From NCBI GenBank assembly GCA_017538685.1, contig JAFYIK010000192.1, forward strand, positions 1 through 6,238: a stretch of DNA of 6,238 nt, read 5' to 3'. The translations under genes and the position numbers were made by a program. The DNA comes from Bacteroidales bacterium. Its GTDB lineage: Bacteria > Bacteroidota > Bacteroidia > Bacteroidales > UBA932. Positions 1 through 6,238 of the stretch are shown piece after piece (positions within the stretch are counted from its first letter, which is position 1; every line of letters starts with the position of its first letter). The notes under the pieces were generated by a model that saw only the letters and a list, made by a program, of their open reading frames with translations, searched no databases and was not told the origin of the DNA.

Positions 1-1727
1 ACGGACGCGTTCGGCACATCCACGCCGACTTCTATCACCGTGGTGGAGACGAGGATATCGGCCCTTCCCGCAGCGAATGCGTCCATATTGAAATTCTTCA
101 CTTCCGTGGCCTGCTGGCCGTGGACCATCGCGGTCTTGTACTGCGGCAGCGGAAATTCCCTCATTATGTCTTCATACCCGCGTTCCAGGTTGCTAAGGTC
201 CAGCTTGTCGTTCTCGAAAATCATAGGATAAACCACGAACACCTGCCGCCCCTTCGCAATCTCCTGGCGCATAAAGTTGTACACCGCCGGCATCTTTGCC
301 GGGGTGTGCAACGTGGTGCGCACGGGCTTGCGCCCCGGCGGCATTTCGTCGATAACCGACACGTCCAGGTCGCCGTAGACCGTCATCGCAAGGGTCCTCG
401 GAATGGGCGTCGCCGTCATCACGAGCACGTGTGGTGGTATTCCATCCGGGCCCTTAGCCCAGAGCTTCGCCCTCTGGTCGACTCCGAATCTATGTTGTTC
501 GTCTATTACCGCGAATCCCAGATTCTTGAAAACCACATTGTCTTCTATCAGCGCGTGGGTGCCGACAAGCAAACCTATCGAACCGTCTTCCAGTCCGGCG
601 TGGATCTCGCGGCGGTCTTTGACTCCCGTGGAGCCGGTAAGCAAGGCGCATTTCACCGAGGTGTTCGCCAGATACTTCCTTATATTATTGAAATGCTGCT
701 GGGCGAGCACTTCTGTGGGGGCCATAATGCAGGTCTGGTAACCGTTGCCTGTCGCGAGCAGGCAACTCAGGACGGCCACCAGGGTCTTTCCGGAACCCAC
801 GTCGCCCTGAAGCAGGCGGTTCATCTGGTGCCCGGACATAAGGTCCGCACGGATTTCCTTGATCACCCTCTGCTGGGCCCCGGTCAGCTGGAACGGCACG
901 GATTTATAGCAGGCGTTGAAATCTTCGCCGACTTTCGGCATCACGATTCCGTTGTCTGCGCGCGAACGTATGTATTTCTGTTTGAGAAGGCTGAGCTGCA
1001 GCAGGAAGAGTTCCTCGAACTTCAGCCTGCGGGTAGCTTTCTGCAGGGCATAGGTGTCCGCCGGAAAATGAATGTTTTTCAGCGCATACTGAAGGCTGCA
1101 GAGCCCCAGCTCGCCCAGCACGTAATCGGGCAGGGTTTCAGTGACCTCCGGCAGGCAGAGGGCGAGCGCCGCGCTCTGCATCTTGCACATCACCTTTCCG
1201 GTGATTCCGGCGGTCTTCAGGCGCTCCGTGCTGGGATAAACTCCCGTTAGCACGCCCTGCGACATATTGCCCTCCTGCGGAGTGTCCACTTCCGGGTGCA
1301 CAATGTTATAGCGTCCGTTGAACTCCGACGGCTTACCGAAAAAGATAAATACCTGGCCGGGCGCGAGCCGCTCGTAATTCCACCGCACTCCCTTGAAGAA
1401 GACCATCTCCATCCTTCCAGTGTCGTCTTCCACTATCACGCTCAGGCGCTTCGCGGCGTTGAAATGGATCTTCTCGCCATCCGTCGGGACTATGGAATTC
1501 CCCGGACCGTAGAGAGTCCGGCTCACGATCCTGCCCTTAATCTGGATCGACGCCACATCCTGGTTGACCGATGCGATGTCCTGGATGGAACTGCGGTCTA
1601 TATAACGGAAGGGGTACAGGCGTATCAGCTCGCCGATGGTGTTTATCCCCAGCTCGCTTTTCAGAAGCTCGGCCCTCTTCGGCCCCACCCCCTTCAGATA
1701 CTTTATCTCCGTCTGCAGTTCGCCCAT
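1..1727 (-). CDS. recG: ATP-dependent DNA helicase RecG, C-terminus cut off by window edge
   Basis: RecG is a superfamily 2 double-stranded DNA translocase that remodels stalled replication forks and branched recombination intermediates in the cytoplasm. Reading the minus strand from the ATG at 1727-1725 gives about 575 codons with no stop. The N-terminus carries the family-typical YLKGVGPKRAELL segment (about residues 10-22), followed by the wedge/OB-fold DNA-binding region. Helicase motifs are intact: Walker A GDVGSGKT at residues 308-315 (Lys314), MAPTEVLAQQH downstream of it, the DEQH Walker B box at 409-412, TATPIPRT from residue 438, and STTVIEVGVDVPNA just before the left edge. Motif VI (QLRGRVGR in the family) and the C-terminal region, roughly 120 residues of a ~700-residue protein, lie outside the window. 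No frameshift is seen. The start matches the usual RecG N-terminus, and no other ATG lies nearby. It is divergent from the peptidase operon. Long plus-strand open frames over this region are shadows of recG. Confidence 0.97.
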   Translation of the reverse strand, partial: MGELQTEIKYLKGVGPKRAELLKSELGINTIGELIRLYPFRYIDRSSIQDIASVNQDVASIQIKGRIVSRTLYGPGNSIVPTDGEKIHFNAAKRLSVIVEDDTGRMEMVFFKGVRWNYERLAPGQVFIFFGKPSEFNGRYNIVHPEVDTPQEGNMSQGVLTGVYPSTERLKTAGITGKVMCKMQSAALALCLPEVTETLPDYVLGELGLCSLQYALKNIHFPADTYALQKATRRLKFEELFLLQLSLLKQKYIRSRADNGIVMPKVGEDFNACYKSVPFQLTGAQQRVIKEIRADLMSGHQMNRLLQGDVGSGKTLVAVLSCLLATGNGYQTCIMAPTEVLAQQHFNNIRKYLANTSVKCALLTGSTGVKDRREIHAGLEDGSIGLLVGTHALIEDNVVFKNLGFAVIDEQHRFGVDQRAKLWAKGPDGIPPHVLVMTATPIPRTLAMTVYGDLDVSVIDEMPPGRKPVRTTLHTPAKMPAVYNFMRQEIAKGRQVFVVYPMIFENDKLDLSNLERGYEDIMREFPLPQYKTAMVHGQQATEVKNFNMDAFAAGRADILVSTTVIEVGVDVPNAS

Positions 1728-1733
1728 ACAATA

Positions 1734-1741
1734 CAAATATA
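1734..1741 (-). promoter_or_regulatory. Probable -7 box for recG (TATATTTG)
   Basis: On the minus strand these bases read TATATTTG, an exact match to the Bacteroidota primary-sigma -7 consensus TAnnTTTG. The -33 element is weak: only a GTTACG-like stretch lies about 20 bp upstream, near 1761-1766, where TTTG or TTG would be ideal. The box ends only 6 bases before the recG ATG, so transcription would begin about 2-4 nt before the start codon. The match to the consensus is seen directly; promoter function is inferred. Confidence 0.45.
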
Positions 1742-1762
1742 ATAAAGTTCCATTTTTCTTCG

Positions 1763-1770
1763 TAACTTAG
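1763..1770 (+). promoter_or_regulatory. Possible -7 box for the peptidase operon (TAACTTAG)
   Basis: TAACTTAG matches TAnnTTTG at five of the six fixed positions, and it lies 24 bp before the peptidase ATG. That would give a 5' leader of about 20 nt. No recognisable TTTG/TTG -33 element occurs at the expected distance near 1739-1743. The leader after the box is A-rich (cacaaaaccagaacgacagg), which suits translation initiation in this phylum without a Shine-Dalgarno sequence. In an 8-bp motif in AT-rich DNA a chance match is quite possible. Confidence 0.3.
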
Positions 1771-1794
1771 TAAGCACAAAACCAGAACGACAGG

Positions 1795-3996
1795 ATGAAA
1801 AAGTTTTTAAAACTGTTTTGCATAGTAGCCGTCTTCGCAGCGCTCGGCTACGGAATCACAGCACTTATGAGCAAAGTTATCAAACCCAATAAGACCGAGA
1901 AAGGGTACATCGCAGCGTCGGACATCAGGATCGAGGACGGAGTGATGACCCCGGAGACGCTTCTGGCGTTCGGAAGGCTCGGGGATCCGCAGCTCTCCCC
2001 CGACGGGAAGAAGATACTCTACGGAGTAAGTTACACCAGCATCGGGCAGAACCGCAGCTGCCGTAACCTTTTCGTCTGCGACCCGGACGGAAGCAACAAC
2101 ATCCAGCTGACCAGGTACGCCAGGAGCGTGAGCAACGCCCGCTGGAGCCCGGACGGAAAGAAGATCTATTTCCTGCAGGGCGGGCAACTATGGGCGGCAG
2201 CCTACGGCGGGAAGAAGCTGGGAGCGAAGTACCAGCTCAGCGACGTGCCGGCCGGCATCAGCGAGTTCAAGCTCTCCCCCGACGGCACCCGGTTGCTCTA
2301 TATCAGCAGCATCCCCGGCCCGGTCAGGACCCCGAAGGACAGCGATCCAGCGCTTGACAAGGCCCAGGCCTATGTCGCCACCGACCTTATGTACCGCCAC
2401 TGGGACCACTGGGTGACCGAAACCCCTCGCACCTATGTCGCAAGCCTCACCGATGGCAAGATCACACCCGAGGGCAGCGTCGACCTTCTGGGCGACGAGC
2501 CGTTCGAACTCCCGACCGAGCCTTTCGGCGGAGCCGAGCAGCTCGACTGGGCCCCGAACGGCCGCCTCATCGCCTACAGCTGCCGCAAGAAGACAGGAAA
2601 GCAGTACGCCTTCAGCACCAACTGCGGCATCTACATTTACGACGTTCAGACTAAGGAAACGACTCCCGTGAAAACGGACGGCGGCTACGACACCGATCCC
2701 GTGTGGAGCCCGGACGGAACGCATCTGGCCTGGATCTCGATGGCCCGCGACGGCTACGAAGCCGACAAGCAGCGCCTCCTTCTCGCCGAGATGGACGGCG
2801 CGGCAGTCAGGGGCATAAAGGAGCTCACGACGAACTTCAAATACGATGTCTCGAGCCTGCTCTGGGCGGAGGATGGCAAGTCGCTCTATTTCAGCGCACT
2901 CAGCGAAGGAACCGGAAAGATCTATAACATCGACCTTGAGGCCAACGTCAGACAACTCACGAAAGACGGCTGGAACTACGATTTCTTCACCCCCTTCGCC
3001 GTGACTCCCGAGGGAACGCTCCTTACGAGCTACTACTGCCTCAACTTCCCCGTCGAACTCGTGGCCGTGGACAAAGACGGCTTCAAGCAGATCACTAATG
3101 AAAACAAGCACATCCTCGACCAGCTCGACGAGCCGACCTCCGAGAGCGTGCTCGTAAAGACGGTGGACGGTCAGGATATGCAGTGCTGGGTGCTCTATCC
3201 CCCGAAGTTCGACCCTGCGAAGAAGTACCCCGCCGTGGAGATAGTGCTCGGCGGCCCGCAGAGCTCGAACACCCAGGACTGGAGCTACCGCTGGTGCTAC
3301 CGCCTGATGGCCCAGCAGGGCTATATCGTGATTATGCCCAACCGCCGCGGAACCACGGCGTTCGGCCAGCCGTGGAAAGAGCAGATCAGCGGCGACTACG
3401 CCGGCCTCAATATGCAGGATTACCTTTCCGCAGGCCGCTGGATAAAGAGCAAGCCCTATGTCGGCAAGCTCGCGTGCGTGGGCGCGTCGTACGGCGGATT
3501 CTCGGCCTATATGCTCGAGGGCCTGCACGGCGACCTCTATGACTGCTTCATCGCCCACGCCGGCATCTTCGATGAGAAGGCCCTCTGGTTCACCACCGAA
3601 GAGATGTGGTTCGCGAACTGGGACAACGGCGGACTGACCGAATATGCCTACGAACCCGGGCAGACGGGCCCGAAGGGCGACGGCGTCTGGTTCGGCGGAA
3701 TGCAGCAGGCCGGCGCGCCGTATGCAAAGACCCCGAAGGCGAAGCACCACTACGCCAACGACCCTCAGAGCAATGTTCTCAAATGGCACACCCCCATCCT
3801 CTGCATCCACGGAATGATGGACTTCCGCATCCCCTACACCCAGGGTATGGCCGCGTTCAACGCAGCCCAGATGATGGGCGTGCCGAGCAAGCTCCTCATT
3901 TTCCCCGAAGAAAATCACTGGATCCTCCAGCCTCAGAACTCCCTCTTCTGGCATCGCGAGTTCTACGACTGGCTGGACAAATGGTGCAAAGAATAA
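1795..3996 (+). CDS. dpp5: S9-family dipeptidyl-peptidase, DPP5-type, exported
   Basis: This is a 733-residue serine exopeptidase expected to release dipeptides from peptide N-termini in the periplasm. P. gingivalis DPP5 prefers a hydrophobic or Ala P1 residue. Residues 1-26 form a Lys-led hydrophobic export segment (MKKFLKLFCIVAV...) without a clear cleavage site or lipobox, so it could be a signal peptide or a membrane anchor. Residues ~60-440 form a beta-propeller with seven PD40-like repeats (SPDGKK-type) centred near 70, 120, 163, 255, 307, 360 and 406. DPP5-typical stretches include TDLMYRHWDHWV (196-207) and SRKKTG (from 262). The alpha/beta-hydrolase domain follows from ~450, with GGPQ at 486-489, PNRRG and the nucleophile motif GASYGGF (Ser565). 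Asp676 (MMDFRIP) and His708 (EENHW) complete the triad. The end, DWLDKWCKE, is where the family normally ends. It is longer than my recollection of the P. gingivalis enzyme (~684 residues), partly through a Gly-rich insertion at about 621-647. It is the first gene of the operon, 6 bp before the glycosidase. The family is secure; exact DPP5 orthology is likely. Confidence 0.9.
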   Translation: MKKFLKLFCIVAVFAALGYGITALMSKVIKPNKTEKGYIAASDIRIEDGVMTPETLLAFGRLGDPQLSPDGKKILYGVSYTSIGQNRSCRNLFVCDPDGSNNIQLTRYARSVSNARWSPDGKKIYFLQGGQLWAAAYGGKKLGAKYQLSDVPAGISEFKLSPDGTRLLYISSIPGPVRTPKDSDPALDKAQAYVATDLMYRHWDHWVTETPRTYVASLTDGKITPEGSVDLLGDEPFELPTEPFGGAEQLDWAPNGRLIAYSCRKKTGKQYAFSTNCGIYIYDVQTKETTPVKTDGGYDTDPVWSPDGTHLAWISMARDGYEADKQRLLLAEMDGAAVRGIKELTTNFKYDVSSLLWAEDGKSLYFSALSEGTGKIYNIDLEANVRQLTKDGWNYDFFTPFAVTPEGTLLTSYYCLNFPVELVAVDKDGFKQITNENKHILDQLDEPTSESVLVKTVDGQDMQCWVLYPPKFDPAKKYPAVEIVLGGPQSSNTQDWSYRWCYRLMAQQGYIVIMPNRRGTTAFGQPWKEQISGDYAGLNMQDYLSAGRWIKSKPYVGKLACVGASYGGFSAYMLEGLHGDLYDCFIAHAGIFDEKALWFTTEEMWFANWDNGGLTEYAYEPGQTGPKGDGVWFGGMQQAGAPYAKTPKAKHHYANDPQSNVLKWHTPILCIHGMMDFRIPYTQGMAAFNAAQMMGVPSKLLIFPEENHWILQPQNSLFWHREFYDWLDKWCKE

Positions 3997-4004
3997 TATA
4001 ATAT
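3992..4004 (+). other. A/T-only junction between peptidase stop and glycosidase start
   Basis: Thirteen consecutive A/T bases span the peptidase TAA (3994-3996), the two in-frame spacer codons TAT and AAT, and the first two bases of the next ATG (4003-4005), within otherwise GC-rich DNA. Such an unstructured patch would suit re-initiation by ribosomes finishing the upstream gene, which has no room for a separate leader. The embedded TATAAT is not a Bacteroidota promoter motif and is probably incidental. Function is inferred. Confidence 0.4.
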
Positions 4005-5541
4005 GTTAGGACTCGCGCTCGCAGCAATAATAGGCGTCAGCTGCCCGACCAAGGCCGTCCAGTACGAAAAGGTCGAATATTCCGTGAAGATCACGGAAGG
4101 CGTCTGGATGGATCCTTACCTTCAGGAAGAGGCGGCCGTCGACCTTGAATTCTTCGCCCCCGACGGAGCACACGGCGTGCTGCCGTGCTTCTACTCGGGA
4201 GCGGACTCCCTATGGACGGCCCGATTCACCCCTTCCCAGCCGGGAATATACACCCTCCGTTTCATCTATTCGGAGACCGAGGATTTCGCGGCCGATATGG
4301 AAGATATCTCCCTGCTGGTCAGGGTCTCGGATGCGAAGGGCTTCCTGCGTCCGCGGGACAACTGGACTTTTCAGTACGACAGCGGCGAGCCCTTCCGCGG
4401 GATAGGCGAAAACCTCTGCTGGGAATCGCGCACGCAGGACGACAACCCGCATCTTAAGGAACTCCACGAGCAGGCGGACGTCTACAATTACGACGTGATG
4501 CTCCCCAGACTCAAGGACCACGGCGGGAACTTCACCCGGATGTGGATGTGCAGCTGGAACTTCCCCATCGACAGGCACTCGGACTTCAATAACCCGCGTT
4601 ATACCGACTCCGACGAGCCCTTCAACCCCAGCGCGGTCCAAAGGCTGGACCACGTCCTCGAACTGGCGGACAGCCTTGGCATAAAGATTATGCTCTGCCT
4701 GAACCAGGGCGATGTCACCGCCGACGAAGACTTCTTCACTTCCGAAGACGCCAAGGTCCGCTACCGCAATTATCTGCGTTACATAGTAGCCCGCTGGAGC
4801 TACAGCCCGGCGATCGCCGCCTGGGAGTTTTTCAACGAGGTGGACAACATCCAGTTCGCGGACGCCGAGGATCCAATCCCCGCCGCGGACATCACCGCCT
4901 GGCACGCCGAAATGGCAAAGTACCTGCGCGACATGGACCCGCACGGCCATATGATCACCACCTACATCTCGCACCGCGACATCCCGGGCCTCAACAGCAT
5001 CCCCGAAATCGACTTCAACCAGAGGCATATCTACAAAGGCACCGCCGATATTCCCCGTACCCTCAATGAGTACAGCGGGCAGTTCCGCAAGCCCTACGTG
5101 ATAGGCGAAGCGGGCTACGAGTGGGACTGGTACAAAGACTTCAACGAAATCGCCGACGGGCTGGATATGGACTTCACCCGCGCTATGTACTACGGCCTCT
5201 TCAACCCCACCCCGATAGCGCCTATGAGCTGGTGGTGGGAATGGTTCGACTCCCGCGGAACGGACGAAAAGATAGCTGAAGTCCGCGCTCTCAGCGACCA
5301 GATGCTCGAGGCGGGCGGAGGCAGTTTCGAGCCTTTCACGGTGAAGGTTTCGGGCGGCGACGGTTATGCCGTCAAATGTGGCGAAAAGATGTTCGTGTAC
5401 ATCTTCAACCCCACCGACAAACCCATCAAATCGTTCTCCGTGTTCAAGGCGGAATCCGGCTCGTCCAGGGTGTCCGCCGCAGCATACAAATTATCAGGAC
5501 TTAACATACTTCCCAAACAGGGACAAACATTCGTATTATGA
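4003..5541 (+). CDS. Exported clan GH-A (GH5-like) glycoside hydrolase with DUF5060-like N-terminal domain
   Basis: This 512-residue protein probably hydrolyses beta-glycosidic bonds in a polysaccharide or glycoconjugate with retention. The substrate cannot be read from sequence; beta-mannan or beta-glucan are typical for related enzymes. Residues 1-14 are a short hydrophobic leader ending at Cys14 with no basic residue, a poor signal peptide or lipobox. Residues ~22-110 resemble the DUF5060 beta-sandwich that precedes many GH5-like catalytic domains. The TIM barrel spans about 115-435: GIGENLCWE (133-141), Arg179 in FTRMW, the strand-4 motif EFFNEVDN with acid/base candidate Glu279, HIY (342-344), YVIGEAGYE with nucleophile candidate Glu369, and the aromatic strand-8 motif SWWWEW (409-414). 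Residues ~445-512 form a small beta-rich tail, possibly the collagen-binding-like domain often found at this place. Both catalytic Glu are present, so the enzyme should be active. ATG 4003 is the first start after the in-frame peptidase stop. Its stop overlaps the susC start. Confidence 0.85.
   Translation: MLGLALAAIIGVSCPTKAVQYEKVEYSVKITEGVWMDPYLQEEAAVDLEFFAPDGAHGVLPCFYSGADSLWTARFTPSQPGIYTLRFIYSETEDFAADMEDISLLVRVSDAKGFLRPRDNWTFQYDSGEPFRGIGENLCWESRTQDDNPHLKELHEQADVYNYDVMLPRLKDHGGNFTRMWMCSWNFPIDRHSDFNNPRYTDSDEPFNPSAVQRLDHVLELADSLGIKIMLCLNQGDVTADEDFFTSEDAKVRYRNYLRYIVARWSYSPAIAAWEFFNEVDNIQFADAEDPIPAADITAWHAEMAKYLRDMDPHGHMITTYISHRDIPGLNSIPEIDFNQRHIYKGTADIPRTLNEYSGQFRKPYVIGEAGYEWDWYKDFNEIADGLDMDFTRAMYYGLFNPTPIAPMSWWWEWFDSRGTDEKIAEVRALSDQMLEAGGGSFEPFTVKVSGGDGYAVKCGEKMFVYIFNPTDKPIKSFSVFKAESGSSRVSAAAYKLSGLNILPKQGQTFVL
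5538..5541 (+). other. ATGA stop/start overlap coupling glycosidase and SusC translation
   Basis: The glycosidase TGA (5539-5541) overlaps the SusC ATG (5538-5540). This arrangement usually reflects translational coupling by termination-reinitiation, and it fixes the two genes on one mRNA. No Shine-Dalgarno sequence precedes it (the bases before are acaaacattcgtatt). The SusC frame opens with a clean signal peptide directly from this ATG, which supports it as the true start. Confidence 0.8.
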
Positions 5542-6238
5542 GATTTATAAAAACGCTTGCAACGCTGCTTGCCCTCCTCGCGGGAGCGGCAGGCCTCAGC
5601 GCTCAGAGCCTCACCGTTTCCGGCACGGTGCGTGACGCCCTCGGCTATCCGCTCCCCGGCGCGGCCGTGCTGGTTGACGGCACCTCGAACGGTGCCATCA
5701 CCGACCCCGACGGCCGCTACGAGCTTCGCGGAGTCGCGCCCGGCGCCAGCCTGACCGTGGACATACTCGGTTACAAAGGCCAGACGGTGAAGGTAGGCGG
5801 CCGCTCCGTCATCGACTTCGTCCTCGAAGAGGACACTATGATGCTCGAGGAAACGGTGGTCGTCGGCTATGGACAGGTCAAGAAGAGCGACCTCACGGGC
5901 TCGGTGGCCTCCGTCAAGGCAGAGAAGATCACGGACGTGCCCGCGAACTCCGTGGACGCGCTGCTTCAGGGCCGTGTGGCCGGCGTGCAGGTCACTAACG
6001 CCTCGCAGGACCCTGGCGCTTCTTCGACCGTGCGTATCCGTGGAAACTCCTCCCTCAACGGTTCCAACTCCCCGCTCGTGGTCATCGACGGTTTCCCCTA
6101 CGGTGAGGCGGGCGCGCTGAGCCAGATCAACCCGCAGGACATCATTTCGATGGAGGTGCTCAAGGACGCTTCCGCTTCCGCAATCTACGGCTCCCGCGGC
6201 GCTAACGGCGTTATCCTCATCACCACCCGCAAGGCGCA
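5538..6238 (+). CDS. SusC/RagA-type TonB-dependent outer-membrane receptor, N-terminal part only
   Basis: SusC-family proteins are 22-strand outer-membrane barrels that, with a SusD lipoprotein lid, import oligosaccharides or peptides using TonB energy. The window holds the first 233 codons of a protein that usually has about 1000. Residues 1-22 are a classic signal peptide (MRFIKTLATLLALLAG..., cleavage likely after LSA). Residues ~25-97 form the carboxypeptidase-regulatory-like domain, with SGTVRDALGYPLPGA and ITDPDGRYEL. EETVVVGYGQVKKSDLTGSV (104-123) is the conserved segment leading into the plug. The plug then shows LQGRVAGVQV, VRIRGNSSLNG, PLVVIDGFP and the SusC signature LKDASASAIYGSRGANGV (208-225), followed by ILITTRKA at the edge. 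No anti-sigma-interacting STN domain is present, so regulation through a FecR/ECF pair is not indicated. The frame is intact. A susD-like gene is expected downstream but lies outside the window. The substrate is unknown; the preceding glycosidase and peptidase suggest a glycan or glycopeptide. Confidence 0.97.
   Translation, partial: MRFIKTLATLLALLAGAAGLSAQSLTVSGTVRDALGYPLPGAAVLVDGTSNGAITDPDGRYELRGVAPGASLTVDILGYKGQTVKVGGRSVIDFVLEEDTMMLEETVVVGYGQVKKSDLTGSVASVKAEKITDVPANSVDALLQGRVAGVQVTNASQDPGASSTVRIRGNSSLNGSNSPLVVIDGFPYGEAGALSQINPQDIISMEVLKDASASAIYGSRGANGVILITTRKA

Larger units (their letters stand above)
1728..1794. promoter_or_regulatory. Divergent AT-rich intergenic region between recG and the peptidase operon
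   Basis: These 67 bp are the only real intergenic DNA in the window and are about 31% G+C by hand count, in sharp contrast to the GC-rich genes on both sides. The region must hold promoters for both divergent transcription units unless they start inside coding DNA. It contains a good Bacteroidota -7-like box for recG and a weaker one for the operon. No inverted repeat convincing enough to be an operator was seen, and no ECF-sigma or hybrid two-component regulator gene lies in the window. Confidence 0.7.

Noticed and set aside
120..1250. 376-codon open frame on the plus strand
   Set aside because: It lies fully antisense to recG, whose helicase motifs are unambiguous on the minus strand. The His/Arg-rich translation is typical of a shadow frame.
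1296..1779. Short open frames over the recG 5' region on both strands (for example 1296-1742 plus, 1537-1779 minus)
   Set aside because: All overlap the confident recG N-terminal coding sequence in other frames and show no independent motif. The minus-strand one would also cross the recG promoter.
1728..1794. Operator, riboswitch or small RNA in the divergent gap
   Set aside because: Only 67 bp are available and no convincing inverted repeat, conserved aptamer-like pattern or terminator hairpin with a T-run is visible.
2188..3954. 588-codon open frame on the minus strand, antisense to the peptidase
   Set aside because: The plus-strand protein has intact S9 motifs and catalytic triad over the whole stretch. 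The antisense translation shows no domain, is rich in Val/Ala/Gly/His/Glu as expected for the mirror of GC-rich codons, and has no promoter context.
3997..4002. TATAAT as an internal -10 promoter before the glycosidase
   Set aside because: Bacteroidota primary sigma uses TAnnTTTG, not TATAAT. The six bases lie directly against the start codon, and there is no -33 element.
4210..5028. 272-codon minus-strand open frame antisense to the glycosidase
   Set aside because: The plus strand carries both catalytic Glu motifs and a continuous TIM-barrel pattern; the antisense product has no recognisable feature.
1..6238. Mobile element, CRISPR, defence or other novel system
   Set aside because: No transposase, integrase, direct-repeat array, terminal inverted repeat or defence-type domain was seen. 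All four genes belong to known families and are intact within the window.

Overview
The window reads as chromosomal DNA of a GC-rich member of the Bacteroidota, most likely Bacteroidales. The evidence is a SusC-type TonB-dependent receptor with its carboxypeptidase-regulatory-like N-terminal domain, a peptidase that resembles Porphyromonas gingivalis DPP5 along its whole length, TAnnTTTG-like promoter boxes, and the absence of Shine-Dalgarno sequences before the start codons. Coding DNA is clearly GC-rich, while the only true intergenic gap (1728-1794) is about 31% GC. Genus cannot be fixed from the sequence. Alistipes-like or uncultured gut Bacteroidales would fit, but that is a guess.

Layout: positions 1-1727 (minus strand) hold the first ~575 codons of recG, the branched-DNA helicase. 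It runs off the left edge before helicase motif VI. A 67-bp AT-rich divergent intergenic region follows. The rest of the window (1795-6238) is a tightly packed plus-strand operon of three exported proteins: a DPP5-type S9 dipeptidyl-peptidase (1795-3996), a DUF5060-like plus clan GH-A glycoside hydrolase (4003-5541), and the start of a SusC-type outer-membrane receptor (5538 to beyond the right edge). The gaps are 6 bp and a 4-bp ATGA overlap. Apart from the 67-bp gap and the 6-bp junction, every base is coding.

How the genes may work together: the SusC receptor probably begins a SusC/SusD import pair, with susD expected just past the right edge. The glycoside hydrolase would cut a glycan and the receptor would import oligomers. 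A dipeptidyl-peptidase at the head of the same operon is less usual and suggests a glycoprotein or glycopeptide substrate, or simple co-regulation of nutrient scavenging. This is inference from gene order. RecG is a housekeeping neighbour with no evident link. No RNA gene, CRISPR array, insertion sequence, defence system or clearly new system was found. The points most worth a second look are the protease-glycosidase-SusC gene order, the single-stop in-frame junction between the first two operon genes with the odd N-terminus after it, a Gly-rich insertion in the peptidase catalytic domain, and a probably near-leaderless recG transcript.
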